From positions 248,001 through 312,000 of the forward strand of contig CANTFL010001446.1 of NCBI GenBank assembly GCA_947650285.1: DNA of 64,000 nucleotides, given 5' to 3'. A model generated the notes under the pieces. That model was not told the origin of the DNA, ran no database searches, and saw nothing but the letters and a program-made list of their open reading frames with translations. Positions 45,406 through 56,193 of the stretch are shown in pieces. Source of the DNA: Hyaloperonospora brassicae. Taxonomy: Eukaryota; Oomycota; Peronosporomycetes; Peronosporales; Peronosporaceae. A program made the translations under genes and the position numbers. Position 1 is the first letter of the stretch. Each line of letters begins with the position of its first letter.

Positions 45406-47623
45406 CAAGGTTGCGGGGAACAGCAAACTAGACATCACACACTGACGGCCACGTGGCTGAGTACTTGTAGCGGTGTAGCTGAGATGAGTACTGGCAAAAG
45501 TGGACTCGTGCAACACAAAGAGTGTCGTGAGAGAGAAGTAGATGCAATATAGCTGTTGCCTTTTGCTCTCCAGTCGCGCACGGTGTTCACCCTTCTGGAT
45601 TGCATTGAATGGGTCTTGATTGTCGAGATGGTCAGACAGATAGAAGCACTCTGTCAACGCATGACGCAATAGGTTCAAGTATTACTCTAGATGCATGACT
45701 GACACAGGGAGGGGTGCGCGGCACAAGTGACCTCGTCTGGAATATGAGGGGCATTTTGCCGCGGCAGTTCATGTCCAGTTTCATGCTTGCTCGCGTGCGG
45801 ACTTCGGATCTGCACTATGCATCTACTTCGATTGCAGTGACGGGAGACATTTACTTGCGTGCCGGTTCGACGCATCATGCGATCTCAAGATTATCATGCG
45901 GTTCATACCTTTTCCGCCACGACTCATTCGTTTCTGAGCAACACTAAACTTCGCGATAGCAGGCAATACGACCTCTCGTACGTGAATAGATTGTCGTACG
46001 AAGCGCTTGCTCTAGACCGACACAAACATGAATAAGGGAAGCAAACGAGGTTTCTCAGCACGGGAATCGCCGGAAGACGGTAAGCACCTGTTAAGAAGCG
46101 TTGACATAGAGAAATGCTGAGCAAGCTTACATTCGCTGCAACTACTGTTCGATGATACCTCGGGATGTATGGGATGCATAACTGCATCGGTCTCCCGCGC
46201 TCTAACGCAACAGCAAACTCGCTATAGTGGTCTAGGAATGAAGTCCTGCATCCCGATTGCTCTGGCAAATTCGTCGATGCCGTGACCGAAACGCGCTTGA
46301 TCGGACTTTGACCGCAACACACACCTACGAGCTGTATTCCATCTACAAAGTGTCTGCCAAAGTAGACGCCGCATGTGACTCATTACGGGTCGGCGAGATA
46401 ACGATTGTGCTTACTGCGTAGCTTCTGAAACTGTCTACACGAAGCCCGACTGCAATCTGACTCGAGTGCATTCTGAAGCACATTCTCCATCCTACATCTC
46501 AGTTTCCATAATGGGTTGCCGTAGGTACACGATTGTGAAAACAGAACCGATTGATGCAGTTTTATATTGCTGATTTCGCGTCAGCGAATGAGAACATCAG
46601 CTCATGAATATAGCGGTGTCCTTTCGGTCATTGTGGACGGAAGGATGGTTTCTGTTTCAGCACGTGGCACGAAGTCGTCGATAAGAATGCTTCTCGGTCG
46701 ACACTTCAACTGCATACGCATACGGTCATCTGCAATCGATATCACCGAACACGTTTTCTTGCTTTGACAGACGCGTGGCTTGTGACACCTAAACTCATAC
46801 TTATGACCTTACCAAGTTTGCTTCACGAGACGTCAATTGATTTACGATCTTTCGTACATTGCACACTGCGACAAGAGTCTCTGCCGACCGCGCGTTTTGT
46901 CGGTTTCAGCACTGCTTGACGCTACTGTCTTTATCCTGTGCATTTCTGCTTACGCATGTAAGAGACAAGTTTCAAGCACGCGAATTGGAGCAGTTCCTAC
47001 GTGTAAAGTTGGTACGTACAACTTGTTGTGATGTGCTTCCTTCACATCTACTGCTGAGTAAAGTCTGGTACAAACACACGATGGCCGAATGGAAAAGCAC
47101 AAACATTCGCGACAAGATCGAGCAAACTACAACACGCACCAAGCTTCTGATTACACAAGCACTCTAGACAATCACGATACCATCGCAGCAACTATGACAC
47201 TTATGAGTGTCAATAAGACTTTACACATACCCAGGCTTGAGTGCTGCCTGTCACATCTTGCTCGTGGATCGCAAGGTACCGTCATTCAGCATGGCTCGGG
47301 CAGCCTTGACTTTGTAAGTCGCACTCTGCACCCCGCGGGCATGGAAATAGGTCCAATCAAATCCCTAGTGTGAAAAAACACAACCAACAACGGTATCCCA
47401 GAAGCTCCTACACAATAAGTGCGTGAGCGCTATATGGCCACATGATGACGAGCAGCCACGCCAAACGATAAGATGTCGAGCAGGGTAACGACGTCCAGTC
47501 CAAGCTCTTTGCAACACTCGCTTCGTAGTGCAGCTGCCGATATAGCTTGAAGCAGTGCCAGAAGACACGACTTTTTTGACAGTCTTCACGTCGCAAGTAG
47601 CGCAGTGCGTCAAAGTCGTTGCA
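45406..47623. other. No gene recognised
   Basis: About 2.2 kb with only short frames on both strands, lying between the GST gene and the 3' end of the RED/IK gene. Confidence 0.6.
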
Positions 47624-49084
47624 TCACGCCTGCGATTTTTCCTTCATTATCTGGTGACGAAAACAACCGATCATGTTAGCAACATTTGCTTTGAATGAGC
47701 GTGCAGCTTTCCTTACCTCGTTAATCTTCTCGAGATCGTTTGCAAGCTTGCTGCTCTGCTTCTGTTGCTTCCGGTGAGCGTTCTTCTTCCTATCAGCGTC
47801 AACGGTATTGCCACTTAGCCCTGCTGCCTTACGACGTCTGGAAGTCTCTTCGTCATCCTCTTCGTCGCTGTCTTCCAGCACACCAACATCCTGATACTCT
47901 GCGTAGTCGTTCGCTCCGCCAGTCATCTTGGCCTCCTTCTGTCTCTTCGCCCGCTCTTGCTCGACCTTCTTTTGGGCTTCCACCGCTTTCTGCAACGTCT
48001 CCTTCCACAACCGCTCTGCGTCCTCCTCTTTCTTTCGAGCTACTCGCTCCTTTTCAGTGATAGACGCACTCAGGTTCTCAAAGTATCCTACTGTCCCTGT
48101 CGCCTCTTTGTTGGATAATGCAGCCGATTGATTGTCAATCCGCTGGTCGATCGGAACATGCTCGCCCACATCGGGAAAGATATCTTCGTCATCGTCGACG
48201 GTAGTTGCAGCTCCATTTTCCGCAATTGCATCCTCCACAACACCCTCTTTATTACCAGCACATGCACCACCAGTCACCTCTTCTTCGCAATCGCCAGTTC
48301 CGTCCGCATTTCTCTTTTTCTTTCGCATCTTGTTGCCTTGCTTCCGATTGGTCATCACTTGCTTCACTCGTTCAATCAGCAACTCGTCAACGAAATCGCT
48401 CACCATGTCATCTGGCTCCGGGCAGTCTTCTTTGCTTCTCTGCACACTCACCGGAACACTCGCACTATCCGCCGCCGATGACAGAGGAAACGTGTAGTAC
48501 ATTCTTCCCGGTAAAAACAAGTCTGAATTTACGGGTGCACCGGTCGCTGGTGTGCTCTGACATGCATAAAAGTACACCATTCTCCCCATCCGTGTCTTGA
48601 ACGTGGGTGTGCCATCACGAGATTTTGGTGCCGCGCCCTCTTTAGCAACAACAGACCCCCTACTCTGTACCTGCTGTATCTTTTCAGCCTGTAGCTTCTG
48701 CTTCTCCCGCCTTAATTGAGCCAAGAGGGCATAGTCCAAGCCTTTCACCAAGTGTGTGTGCTCCATATCTCCACCCAAGAACTTGCTCTCGTCAACGTCA
48801 ACATGCTTATACGCTTCGGCGTCGATCATGTCTCCCGCGCTGCCTGTACGTCGCTCGGCCGCTCGATCTCGATACAATGTCGATCGCCCTGTCGACTTGC
48901 CCTCGACTCCACTTGGCAGCGCAGCAGTCGTCGACTTCTTACTCTTTTTCTTGCCTTTCTTCGCCATCAGCTTCTTCACGTCCTGCAGTTCCGTCTCTGT
49001 AAAGTTGCGCTTCGCTCCATTGCCCTGTCTGCTGCGAGGTGGCGTGCGGCTCGCCAGCATCTGCCGGAAGTCGTCCTGGTTCAT
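47624..49084 (-). CDS. RED/IK-family spliceosomal protein
   Basis: The frame starts MNQDDFRQMLASRTPP, the conserved N-terminal entry of RED (IK factor, Smu2), a partner of Smu1 in the precatalytic spliceosome. RED-type segments follow: YRDRAAERR, SKFLGGDMEHTHLVKGLDYALL and LRREKQKLQAEK. The middle and end are Lys/Glu/Asp-rich with a coiled-coil-like ERVARKKEEDAERLWKE. Exons are 49084-47717 and 47650-47624; the 66-bp intron (GTAAGG...CACCAG) joins DLEKINE to IMKEKSQA, matching the family C-terminus and giving 464 residues. The intron has no stop and is a multiple of three, so an unspliced read of 486 codons is also open. A consensus-like TTTTGTAG directly upstream of the first exon suggests a further intron in the leader. 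Confidence 0.88.
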   Translation of the reverse strand: MNQDDFRQMLASRTPPRSRQGNGAKRNFTETELQDVKKLMAKKGKKKSKKSTTAALPSGVEGKSTGRSTLYRDRAAERRTGSAGDMIDAEAYKHVDVDESKFLGGDMEHTHLVKGLDYALLAQLRREKQKLQAEKIQQVQSRGSVVAKEGAAPKSRDGTPTFKTRMGRMVYFYACQSTPATGAPVNSDLFLPGRMYYTFPLSSAADSASVPVSVQRSKEDCPEPDDMVSDFVDELLIERVKQVMTNRKQGNKMRKKKRNADGTGDCEEEVTGGACAGNKEGVVEDAIAENGAATTVDDDEDIFPDVGEHVPIDQRIDNQSAALSNKEATGTVGYFENLSASITEKERVARKKEEDAERLWKETLQKAVEAQKKVEQERAKRQKEAKMTGGANDYAEYQDVGVLEDSDEEDDEETSRRRKAAGLSGNTVDADRKKNAHRKQQKQSSKLANDLEKINEVRKAARSFKANVANMIGCFRHQIMKEKSQA

Positions 49085-49656
49085 CGTGTCGGGCGTCTAC
49101 AAAACGTGAAACACGATACGCACAAATGATCATTTCTGACAGTGTGACAGAGCTCGTCGCGGATTGGCAGACAGCAAATTGCTGTTTTAACCACTCGTAG
49201 GACGTGGATTTATTCATTGGTGGAGAGCGGCTGAACAGTACCCGTAAAAGCAGGCTGCATGTCGACGGGTTGCGGCTTACAAATCGCAAGTGTACCGCAC
49301 CTCCGACTCCGATTTGGACGACGAATTAGCAACCGCACACCTCCAGCCAGCGGGCGCCACTGCTATCATCATTTTTGCCTGGTCTACTAACTTGCTCGAG
49401 TTTCCAGCTGCAACGGTGCGTGTATGTCTTCTATTCCGCTCTGTCTCTCTATGTATACTGGATATGTAGGGGCTGTGCACACTGCTCAGCTCAACTTGTG
49501 TGCCCCGTGTCTACGGTGGCTACTCAGTGCCGTCCCGGCCCCTGCATATGCACCACTGCCAATTTGAGCCGCGGACTTCTACAGATGATGGTAATGTTGG
49601 TGTTGGTGGTGTGCTCGACTGACTTGCAACCGTGCTCTGTGGTCATGTAAAGAACG
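49085..49656. promoter_or_regulatory. Divergent spacer between RED/IK and NAC-beta genes
   Basis: 572 bp serving two divergent starts. A pyrimidine-rich TTTTGTAG acceptor next to the RED start suggests a 5' leader intron on that side. No clear initiator was found. Confidence 0.4.
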
Positions 49657-50148
49657 ATGGCGGACGCTATTACTCTCGCGCGTGAACGCCTTGCGGCCAA
49701 GTTTGGCGACGTCCGCACGGGCGGCAAAGGCAGTGTGCGCCGAAAGCGCAAAGTCGCGCACAAGACGGTCTCGGTCGACGACACGAAGCTCGGGGCGGCG
49801 CTGAAGAAGCTGGGCGTGACGCCCATTCCCGGCGTCGAAGAGGTCAACCTCTTTAAAGCCGACGGTCAGGTCATTCACTTTCAAGCGCCCAAGGTGCAAG
49901 CGTCGATCGCTTCCAACACGTTCGCTGTGAGTGGATACAACCAGACCAAGTCGCTGCAGGAGCTGCTGCCAGGCATTATCAGTCAGCTTGGCCCGGACAA
50001 CCTCGCCAACTTGAAGCAGATTGCCGAGTCGTACACAGCTGCTCAGAAGGCGGCGAAGGCTGCGTCGGCTGCTGCTGCAGACGATGACGACGATGACGAA
50101 GTACCGGACCTTGTCGACAACTTCGAGGACGTTAGCCAGCAAGATTAA
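49657..50148 (+). CDS. Nascent polypeptide-associated complex beta subunit (BTF3)
   Basis: Single exon, 163 residues, the family length. A basic ribosome-binding region, [15 protein letters not shown] (about residues 23-37), is followed by the NAC domain with [36 protein letters not shown] and [12 protein letters not shown]. The tail is Ala-rich and then acidic (a run of Asp). With NAC-alpha it binds nascent chains at the ribosome exit and limits mistargeting to the ER. The gene is convergent with the mitochondrial uL23m gene. Confidence 0.96.
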   Translation: MADAITLARERLAAKFGDVRTGGKGSVRRKRKVAHKTVSVDDTKLGAALKKLGVTPIPGVEEVNLFKADGQVIHFQAPKVQASIASNTFAVSGYNQTKSLQELLPGIISQLGPDNLANLKQIAESYTAAQKAAKAASAAAADDDDDDEVPDLVDNFEDVSQQD

Positions 50149-50536
50149 GAAAGACTGGCGACGTCGGCGACCTGCAGTGTCGACGAGTGACAAGACGCGA
50201 GAGGTGCTGGAAGATATAGTTTTGCTGCAAGTGCTGGTTGCGTCGAAGTGCGAAGCTGTAGCGGGCATTGTCTGTGGCGGTGATTGGTAGGGTTGACACC
50301 GAGCAGCGTAACTTCTAAAGAGAGTTCCAGTACAACTAGTACACCAGGCATTGAACTGTTACGGAGGCGACAAACTGCTATGTATGTATACGGCATCTGT
50401 GTAATCGTGACCGTACCGGTGTGGTAGGTGGCCTTCGTTGCTCTATACTGCCTCGTCTCCCATTGTCCCAGTCAACCGACAAACCCGCCAACCGATGGCG
50501 CAGCTCAATCTGCTGCTTCGCAAGTACGCGTTCCAG
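50149..50536. other. Convergent spacer, nothing recognised
   Basis: 388 bp between the 3' ends of the NAC-beta and uL23m genes. No terminator-like or RNA feature was recognised. Confidence 0.5.
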
Positions 50537-50902
50537 TTACTCCTTCACAGTCACAATGGCCTTCTTCCAGTCTTTCTCCTTGTATACATAGCGACCTCGA
50601 AACGCGCGCTTGAACTTGCCTGTTACCATTAGGATCAAACAGCTTAGAGCGGAGGGGGGCAGACTGCCACGAGTATACACGTGCGTGTATACATATCGAG
50701 GTATACACGTACCTTCATAGTTCATCGTGTTGACCTTCGTCACGGGCAGATCGTACACCTTCGTGAGGTACTCTTTAATCTCGTGCTTTGTATAGTGCGG
50801 CTCCACGCGGAAAACGTACTGGTTGTCGCGCAGTCGCGTGCGCGCGTTCTTGCCCATGAACGTGATGGCCATGTTCGGGAACTTGACGCGATTCCACACC
50901 AT
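50537..50902 (-). CDS. Mitochondrial ribosomal protein uL23m
   Basis: Exons 50902-50713 and 50619-50537 are joined by a 93-bp GTACGT...AACAG intron, giving 90 residues. The first exon has the L23 core: VKFPNMAITFMGK, then NQYVFRVEPHYTKHEIKEYL, then YDLPVTKVNTMNYEG. After the splice come KFKRAFRGRYVYKEKDWKKA and IVTVKE, the usual L23 end. The protein sits at the exit of the mitochondrial large subunit. It is short compared with the mammalian protein, which has a long C-terminal extension. The intron is a multiple of three without a stop, so the unspliced frame is open as well. Confidence 0.85.
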   Translation of the reverse strand: MVWNRVKFPNMAITFMGKNARTRLRDNQYVFRVEPHYTKHEIKEYLTKVYDLPVTKVNTMNYEGTCIPRYVYTHVYTRGSLPPSALSCLILMVTGKFKRAFRGRYVYKEKDWKKAIVTVKE

Positions 50903-51411
50903 CGTACAATTTGTATGTATGGCCTTGCGAGGGTTCTTTAAAGTTTATGGACAGTACCGTCGACCTTGTCGTGGTGCTGGGTTTCAGCCAATCAAGAGCG
51001 GCTCATGGGAGTCACTCGCATTCGAGACACGTATAAAACCGTTTAAACGACAAAAAGCAAAATGTCCGCGAGAGCTGGCAAGTGCTTCGAGTGCATTTTG
51101 CAGGGCGAAGTGGTACGTCCTCGCGGAGAGTGATAGATACAAAGAAGACTCATTTGGCTCAACTCGATCCGATTTGGGCTATCTGTGTGTGTATGCGTTC
51201 TGTCTCTGTGTCGCTTGGTACCCTGTAACTCACTTGTTTGGTACTAGAACTTCCAACACTTTCCCTCTTTCCTCGAGCGCCTCGGAGGACTATGTGACGA
51301 GAGCGTTGTGAAGGTGATGAAGCCACGAAATGCTGCTGCAAGTATGATGTGTGGAAACAATAGTCGTCACTCGCTTGCGATTGTGTACATGTATGTCTTT
51401 TGCGCTTGCAG
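50903..51411. other. Spacer, possibly with 5' exons of the next gene
   Basis: The uL23m start lies at its left end. The right part may hold early exons of the unidentified plus-strand gene, but I could not join them convincingly. Confidence 0.35.
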
Positions 51412-52286
51412 GAAGATATCGCGTACAAAGAGTACGTGTACAACTTTGACGACAAGTGTCCGCAGTATATCCAGGGCGTACCGCACTACGAAATTCGTGC
51501 GCGTCATGTGTTCTCGGGGTCCACGACGTTTCAAGGTCAAGCAGTTGAAATGCCGTCCGATGGCGGACAAAAGTGGTGCGTGGAGCAGACTTTGTTGTCC
51601 TGATCAGTGTGGTATTCGAACTCTCGTTGACTAAATGGGAGGGTTCTCTTGTGAGTCTTGAAGGGAACTGAGGTACATTGGACGATGGGAACGCAAGAAA
51701 ATGTCGGAGCACGTTGGCAGTGCACCGCTGGGTGTCCCGTTTCGCAGTCAAATTGCCGTGTCGGTCGGGCAAAACGTTCGCTCGTTTCTGGGCACGCTTG
51801 GCTTCCGGTAAGACTGGAAGAAGCGACTTGCCCCACTGGCGTCTTTTCCGATGTGATTGTGACTGTGTGACTGTCGCTTATGGTAGGCATAGCTACAGGT
51901 ACATGCGTCTTGGGACAAGGTGGCAATTTTGCAATGGCATTACGATTGAAGCTACGCGGATGAAGGCGGTAATGTACCTCACACGACCAAACGGCCTCTG
52001 TTCTCAGGTAATAACTATCGTCTTTGTACGCGCTTAGCTGGAAAATGAGGACGTGAAGGACGAATACCGCTTGGTGGATCTGGAAAACCTGCGCGTTGAA
52101 GCGCTGCTCGTGGAGATATTTGCGCTTACGACGGACGAGAAGATTGACGAGGCATCTCAAAAAATTCGCCGATTTGCCGTGGACTTGGATCCGTACTTCA
52201 TTGAGCGTCCGTCTGAAGGCAAGGAAATACTACACAGTACGGCTACGTTGGCTGCCGAGGTACGACGCAAACGTCCGCGGCCGTAG
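51412..52286 (+). CDS. Unidentified multi-exon gene (partial model)
   Basis: Two segments look coding. The first follows a good acceptor (TTGCGCTTGCAG) at 51411 and reads EDIAYKEYVYNFDDKCPQYI and on to a stop at 51603. The second follows an acceptor at 52037 (GCGCTTAG, in frame with a stop just before it) and reads LENEDVKDEYRLVDLENLR and on through a charged helical stretch to a stop at 52286, ending in basic RRKRPRP. The donors available in the first segment do not give the phase needed for the second, so at least one exon between them, and the start, are missing from this model. No family recognised. Confidence 0.4.
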
Positions 52287-52516
52287 TGGCTTGAGGCGCA
52301 TCGTGAAGGTGATGGCATAGAACGGAGATGCAATGTGGAGTGGACTGCGATGGCGGACACGCGGTGATTGAATTCATTTGAATGGCGTGTATTGGGTTGC
52401 TGAGGAATAAAAATTAGTTGGAACCACGAGGTCCTTTGTCGAGTTTCTGCCAGTCGCTTTTGCCTTGGTCGCAATAACGTCAACAAGTCGCACAATCGGT
52501 GAGCGCTAACGAGTCT

Positions 52517-53599
52517 CTAATGACAGTCACAGGCAAAGCCTTTCTGCTTCACGGCTCTGTACTGCCGCGGCGTCTGAGACAGCCGAATGACCTCAGGTGC
52601 AGCAGGTTCCTCCATCTTCACGGTGCTTTCGTCGACAGAGTTCTTGGCCTCTTCCTTTTGTGCGCGAAGATCATTCACCATGCAATTTATCAGGCATTGA
52701 AACGCATCGTTAATGTGCTCACCGCTCTTGGCGGAAGCACGGAACCACTCGACGATATTGTTCTTTTCCACGCACTTTTGCAAGTTCACACCAAGATCAA
52801 GCGCGCCCATGGGGTCGACCAGCAAGTCGCTCTTGTTGGCAATCATTACCACAGGCATCTCCGCGCCGTTTTTCAGGTGCTTACAGCATCTGTCGATCTC
52901 ACGCTTCCAATTCACCACGGCATCGATCGTATTGGCTCGAGTGATGTCACACACAATGACCGCTCCTTTTGCTTCACGAAAATATCCACGCGTAAACTTG
53001 GCAAAGCGATCTTGACCCGCAATGTCCCAGAGCTGCAAGCTGATCGTAAGCCGCTCATCATACTTGACAATCTTCTCCACGAAGTCTGCCCCAATGGTAC
53101 TTACGTACGTCTCACTAAACTCGTCCTGATTGAACCGTCGAATGGTGCTGGTCTTTCCACAGCGAGCGTTGCCCACGACCAGCACCTTCATAATCACTCT
53201 TGCCGGCTCACTGTCGCAATCACTGTCACTAGACGAAGACGAAGAAGACTCGACGCTGTCTTCGTAATCACTGCTCTCAGCGTTTTCGGCATACTGAGCC
53301 ACCATCTCTTGAATCTCTTCCTTCGTCGGTGCTGGAGCGTGCTCGAGCTCTTGCAGCTGCTGCTTCACATCTTCTAGACTCAACCGAGCTTTCACAGACT
53401 CGGTTCGCTCTTTAACAGCTGCGTCTGGATGAAGAAAAGCCGTTGGGGCACTGAGACCAGCTGTACCAACTTCAACATCGGGCAGCGTCCGTACTTCCGA
53501 GTCGTCGACTACACTATCGACGCTGCTGCAATGGCCGTGCAAGATACGCACGGAATGCTTGGAGCTAAACATGGCCGCTACATCGCTACGCTCGTTCAT
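52517..53599 (-). CDS. Rab32-like small GTPase with long acidic N-terminal extension
   Basis: Single exon, 360 residues from the ATG at 53599 (the open frame continues upstream without an ATG). The G domain spans about 136-315: GNARCGKTS (P-loop), STIGADF (switch I), WDIAGQDRF (switch II, with the Ile-Ala pair typical of the Rab32/38 group), NKSD and SAK. The protein ends CDCH, a geranylgeranylation-type double cysteine. Rab32-group proteins work on lysosome-related organelles and mitochondria-associated membranes. The unusual part is residues 1-135, which include a helical segment (about 74-104) and a Ser/Asp run just before the G domain; a typical Rab is about 210-220 residues. The gene is divergent from the ARID gene across 222 bp. 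Confidence 0.92.
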   Translation of the reverse strand: MNERSDVAAMFSSKHSVRILHGHCSSVDSVVDDSEVRTLPDVEVGTAGLSAPTAFLHPDAAVKERTESVKARLSLEDVKQQLQELEHAPAPTKEEIQEMVAQYAENAESSDYEDSVESSSSSSSDSDCDSEPARVIMKVLVVGNARCGKTSTIRRFNQDEFSETYVSTIGADFVEKIVKYDERLTISLQLWDIAGQDRFAKFTRGYFREAKGAVIVCDITRANTIDAVVNWKREIDRCCKHLKNGAEMPVVMIANKSDLLVDPMGALDLGVNLQKCVEKNNIVEWFRASAKSGEHINDAFQCLINCMVNDLRAQKEEAKNSVDESTVKMEEPAAPEVIRLSQTPRQYRAVKQKGFACDCH

Positions 53600-53821
53600 G
53601 TTGTATTCTCGTGCCACGTCCTTTCTTTTGCTCCTTCTCCGTCTTCTTCTTCAGCGACTGCGACGAGCTCTGCAAGTCGGGACAAGGACGGACCTCTTCA
53701 ACGTGGATGCGCTTTTCAACGAATCATGCCGCGGTATCGGTTTCATCCAATCCGAATGCAGTAGCACGCGTTTCATCCAATCACGCTACTGGCATTGCAC
53801 AAAACCTCGTTGGCACGCAGC
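53600..53821. promoter_or_regulatory. Compact divergent promoter with two CCAAT-containing repeats
   Basis: 222 bp between the Rab32-like and ARID start codons. GTTTCATCCAATC occurs twice, at 53740-53752 and 53770-53782, exactly 30 bp apart in the same direction. CCAAT boxes are common eukaryotic promoter elements, and duplicated sites on one side of DNA (three helical turns) may act together. Confidence 0.5.
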
Positions 53822-55936
53822 ATGACAGCCAAGGAGACACTCTTGGCTCTTCAGCTCAGTTGTCGAGGCGATGCTGCGCGCGAGTGCCTCGTCCGTGACT
53901 GGGTGAAGCTCGCAGACGAACGCAACGAGACGTCACTGTTTCATCAGCTACCGAAAAGCCCGTCAGGAGCTGCGATTGATTGGCTGAAATTGTACGAAGA
54001 AGTTGTGGCTCGTGGAGGCTTTACGCTTGTGTCGCAGCATCAACAATGGGCAGAGATTCTCGGCCCTACTGGCTTGAACATAAAGGGGCTACTGCCTTAT
54101 CAATTAGCAGCTTATTACGAGCGCTTTCTGCGTGCTTTGGAGGAAAAGCAGCTCTTTGGACGCGATCTCCCGAGGAATACGACGACGACGACGAGCGTAC
54201 TGCCCGGCAAGCGACGATCTTTTCAGCAACAGAGCAGTGTCAATGACATTAATGACGACGACGAGGCTCCAATTGCGACGATGCAAGATCTGCAGGATGC
54301 TCAAGGCGGCATGGGCGGGACTCCGCTGCCACGAGCGAACAAGAGGTTCAAGGCGCAGCGAGAGCTGCAGACACATCTTGGCACGCTGCACAGTATCGTG
54401 CTGGCTCTGGACTCTGAGATTCCGGAACAGGTGATGTCGGCGCTGAATTTACTGACCATTTTGTCATTCGGAGGCGAGTCAGGCGGTGCTGGTGGGACGG
54501 TCTCCGCGGCCGTAGCGAATGCAAACGCTACAGCCAATGAAAACGAGTTGGTGGTGGACAACGTTCCGGGATTGCTGGATGCACTGTATCGTCAATTAGT
54601 GACGTGCAAACTGCTACCGGATGAAAAAGAGGTGGAGCAGGACCTGGTGATGCGAAGGAGATTGCTGAACTTGACGGTTGGCGACGGCGAGCGTGAATTG
54701 CTAGACTCGACAGCGTTGATGGTACTGAACATTCTGCGCAACTTGGCGGTCGTTGGCGCAAATGAAAAGCCGATTGCTGCGCACGATGAGTTGTGCATGT
54801 TCTACATTATGGCGTTGCGTTACGTAAACAATAGCGACGCGCGAAATTGCCGTAGTGGACGATCCCGTGCAGCTGTGGAGATTGGCGACCATGTCTTGGA
54901 TACATTGTGCGCCATTGCAAAGCGTATTGACTTTCTTGCTTTGCATCCACCCGCTACGCTTGAGATTTGGCACCCGCAGTACCAGTTGAGTTCGCAGCTG
55001 TGGAAAAAAGAACGCATTCTTCCGCTCGAGTGTCTGCTTCGCGAGCTACGTCGCATTCTGGTCGACCGCGATCTGAAGCAGCAGCGTCGGTCAGTAGTGC
55101 TCCGTGCGTGCGAACTGCTTACCAACGTGTGCCGCGACGTAGCCATCAAGAAATACCTGTCCGCGAGTCAAGCTCTCCAAGATCCTGCGTTACTCGATCG
55201 CGTGGTAGCATTGCTGGGGTGCTCGAGGCACGAGTTTCTCCCCCGTGGGTCGAAGCATCAAAAACAACAGCTGCAGCAAGCTCACGCGTTTCCGACGGAA
55301 GCAGACTACGACATGGATGCTGAAGACTCTGACGACGGTGACTCTGACGAGACTGACAGGGACGACAACAGCAGGTGGCCGGCGCCATGGGAGAACGACG
55401 GGCTGCCGTCGGGTATTGGCATGGGCATCGTACACGTGAGTCCAGAGGGTGTTCGGAACACTTCGTCATCGTCTCACGTCAGTGGTGCCCACGCGGCACA
55501 ATCGATGGCGTTTGGCGACGATCAGCTCGATCACGAAATGCGTGATGCTGCGTTAGAAGTGCTTTTTCGCTTTTCTGACCATGACGACGCTACGAAGCTT
55601 CGAATGGCACAGCACCGGATGTGTATGCGGCGACTTGCAGGTTCGCTTCTGTCGTGTATCGGAAGGGTACGTGCAACAAAGCCCGTCCGACCATGTCAAG
55701 GATGAGTGGTCCATCCGTCACTAACCTCTCTCGCGTGTGTATGCTTTGTCGCGATACAGCCAGAAGCCGCTCGGATCACAGTCGCCACGCTGTGCAACAT
55801 CTCGATGAATCGCGCGACGTTTCCGTACTTCCTCCCAATCGAGAAGGACTTGATCCTTGTCGCGTGTTCCGACGTCAGTGTCTCGGACATTCTCAATAAC
55901 GTCGTGGCCGACGTCTACGGCATGCACTCTCTGTAG
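53822..55936 (+). CDS. ARID-domain protein, likely SWI/SNF-type chromatin remodelling subunit
   Basis: Exons 53822-55666 and 55760-55936 (GTACGT donor, GATACAG acceptor) give 673 residues. The start is the first true ATG. An ARID domain lies in about residues 30-110: ETSLFHQLPKSPSGAAIDWL, LYEEVVARGGF, WAEILG and LPYQLAAYYERFLRALE. The rest is helical, with armadillo-like segments such as ALMVLNILRNLAVVG and VVLRACELLTNVC, an acidic run (about 500-520), and a C-terminus continued by exon 2 (ITVATLCNISMNRATFPYF). This layout resembles ARID1/ARID2/RSC9 subunits of BAF, PBAF or RSC. DNA binding by the ARID is expected to be of low specificity. Which complex it belongs to cannot be settled from sequence reading. 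Confidence 0.85.
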
Positions 55937-56114
55937 TGGTCATGAAGCAGTACAGACCAAGATCAAGCAACGCTGTATCAAATCGAGATGAAGAAGAAGA
56001 AGAAGAACAGAAAAACAATTGCCGCATTGTCTGGTTCAACCACACGGCGCCAACCTCTTGTTCCGATACAAATGAACACGCCAACCCAGCGTGAGACTCA
56101 TCTACGTTCAAGAG

Positions 56115-56117
<3 letters not shown>

Positions 56118-56146
<29 letters not shown>
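56118..56146 (+). repeat. CT dinucleotide microsatellite
   Basis: About 14 CT units in the convergent spacer between the ARID gene and the mL49 gene. Confidence 0.95.
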
Positions 56147-56151
<5 letters not shown>

Positions 56152-56193
56152 CCTCGTCCGTCTGCTCGTTCCTGGCCACACGCGAGCGTCCGA

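Noticed and set aside
51537..52160. 207-codon minus-strand ORF
   Set aside because: It starts inside and crosses apparent plus-strand exons with good splice acceptors; its composition is not protein-like and it shows no domain.
53795..53821. Upstream extension of the ARID protein
   Set aside because: The extra codons begin with TTG, not ATG; the first ATG is at 53822. The same reasoning moves the Rab32-like start to 53599 and the GST start to 44803.
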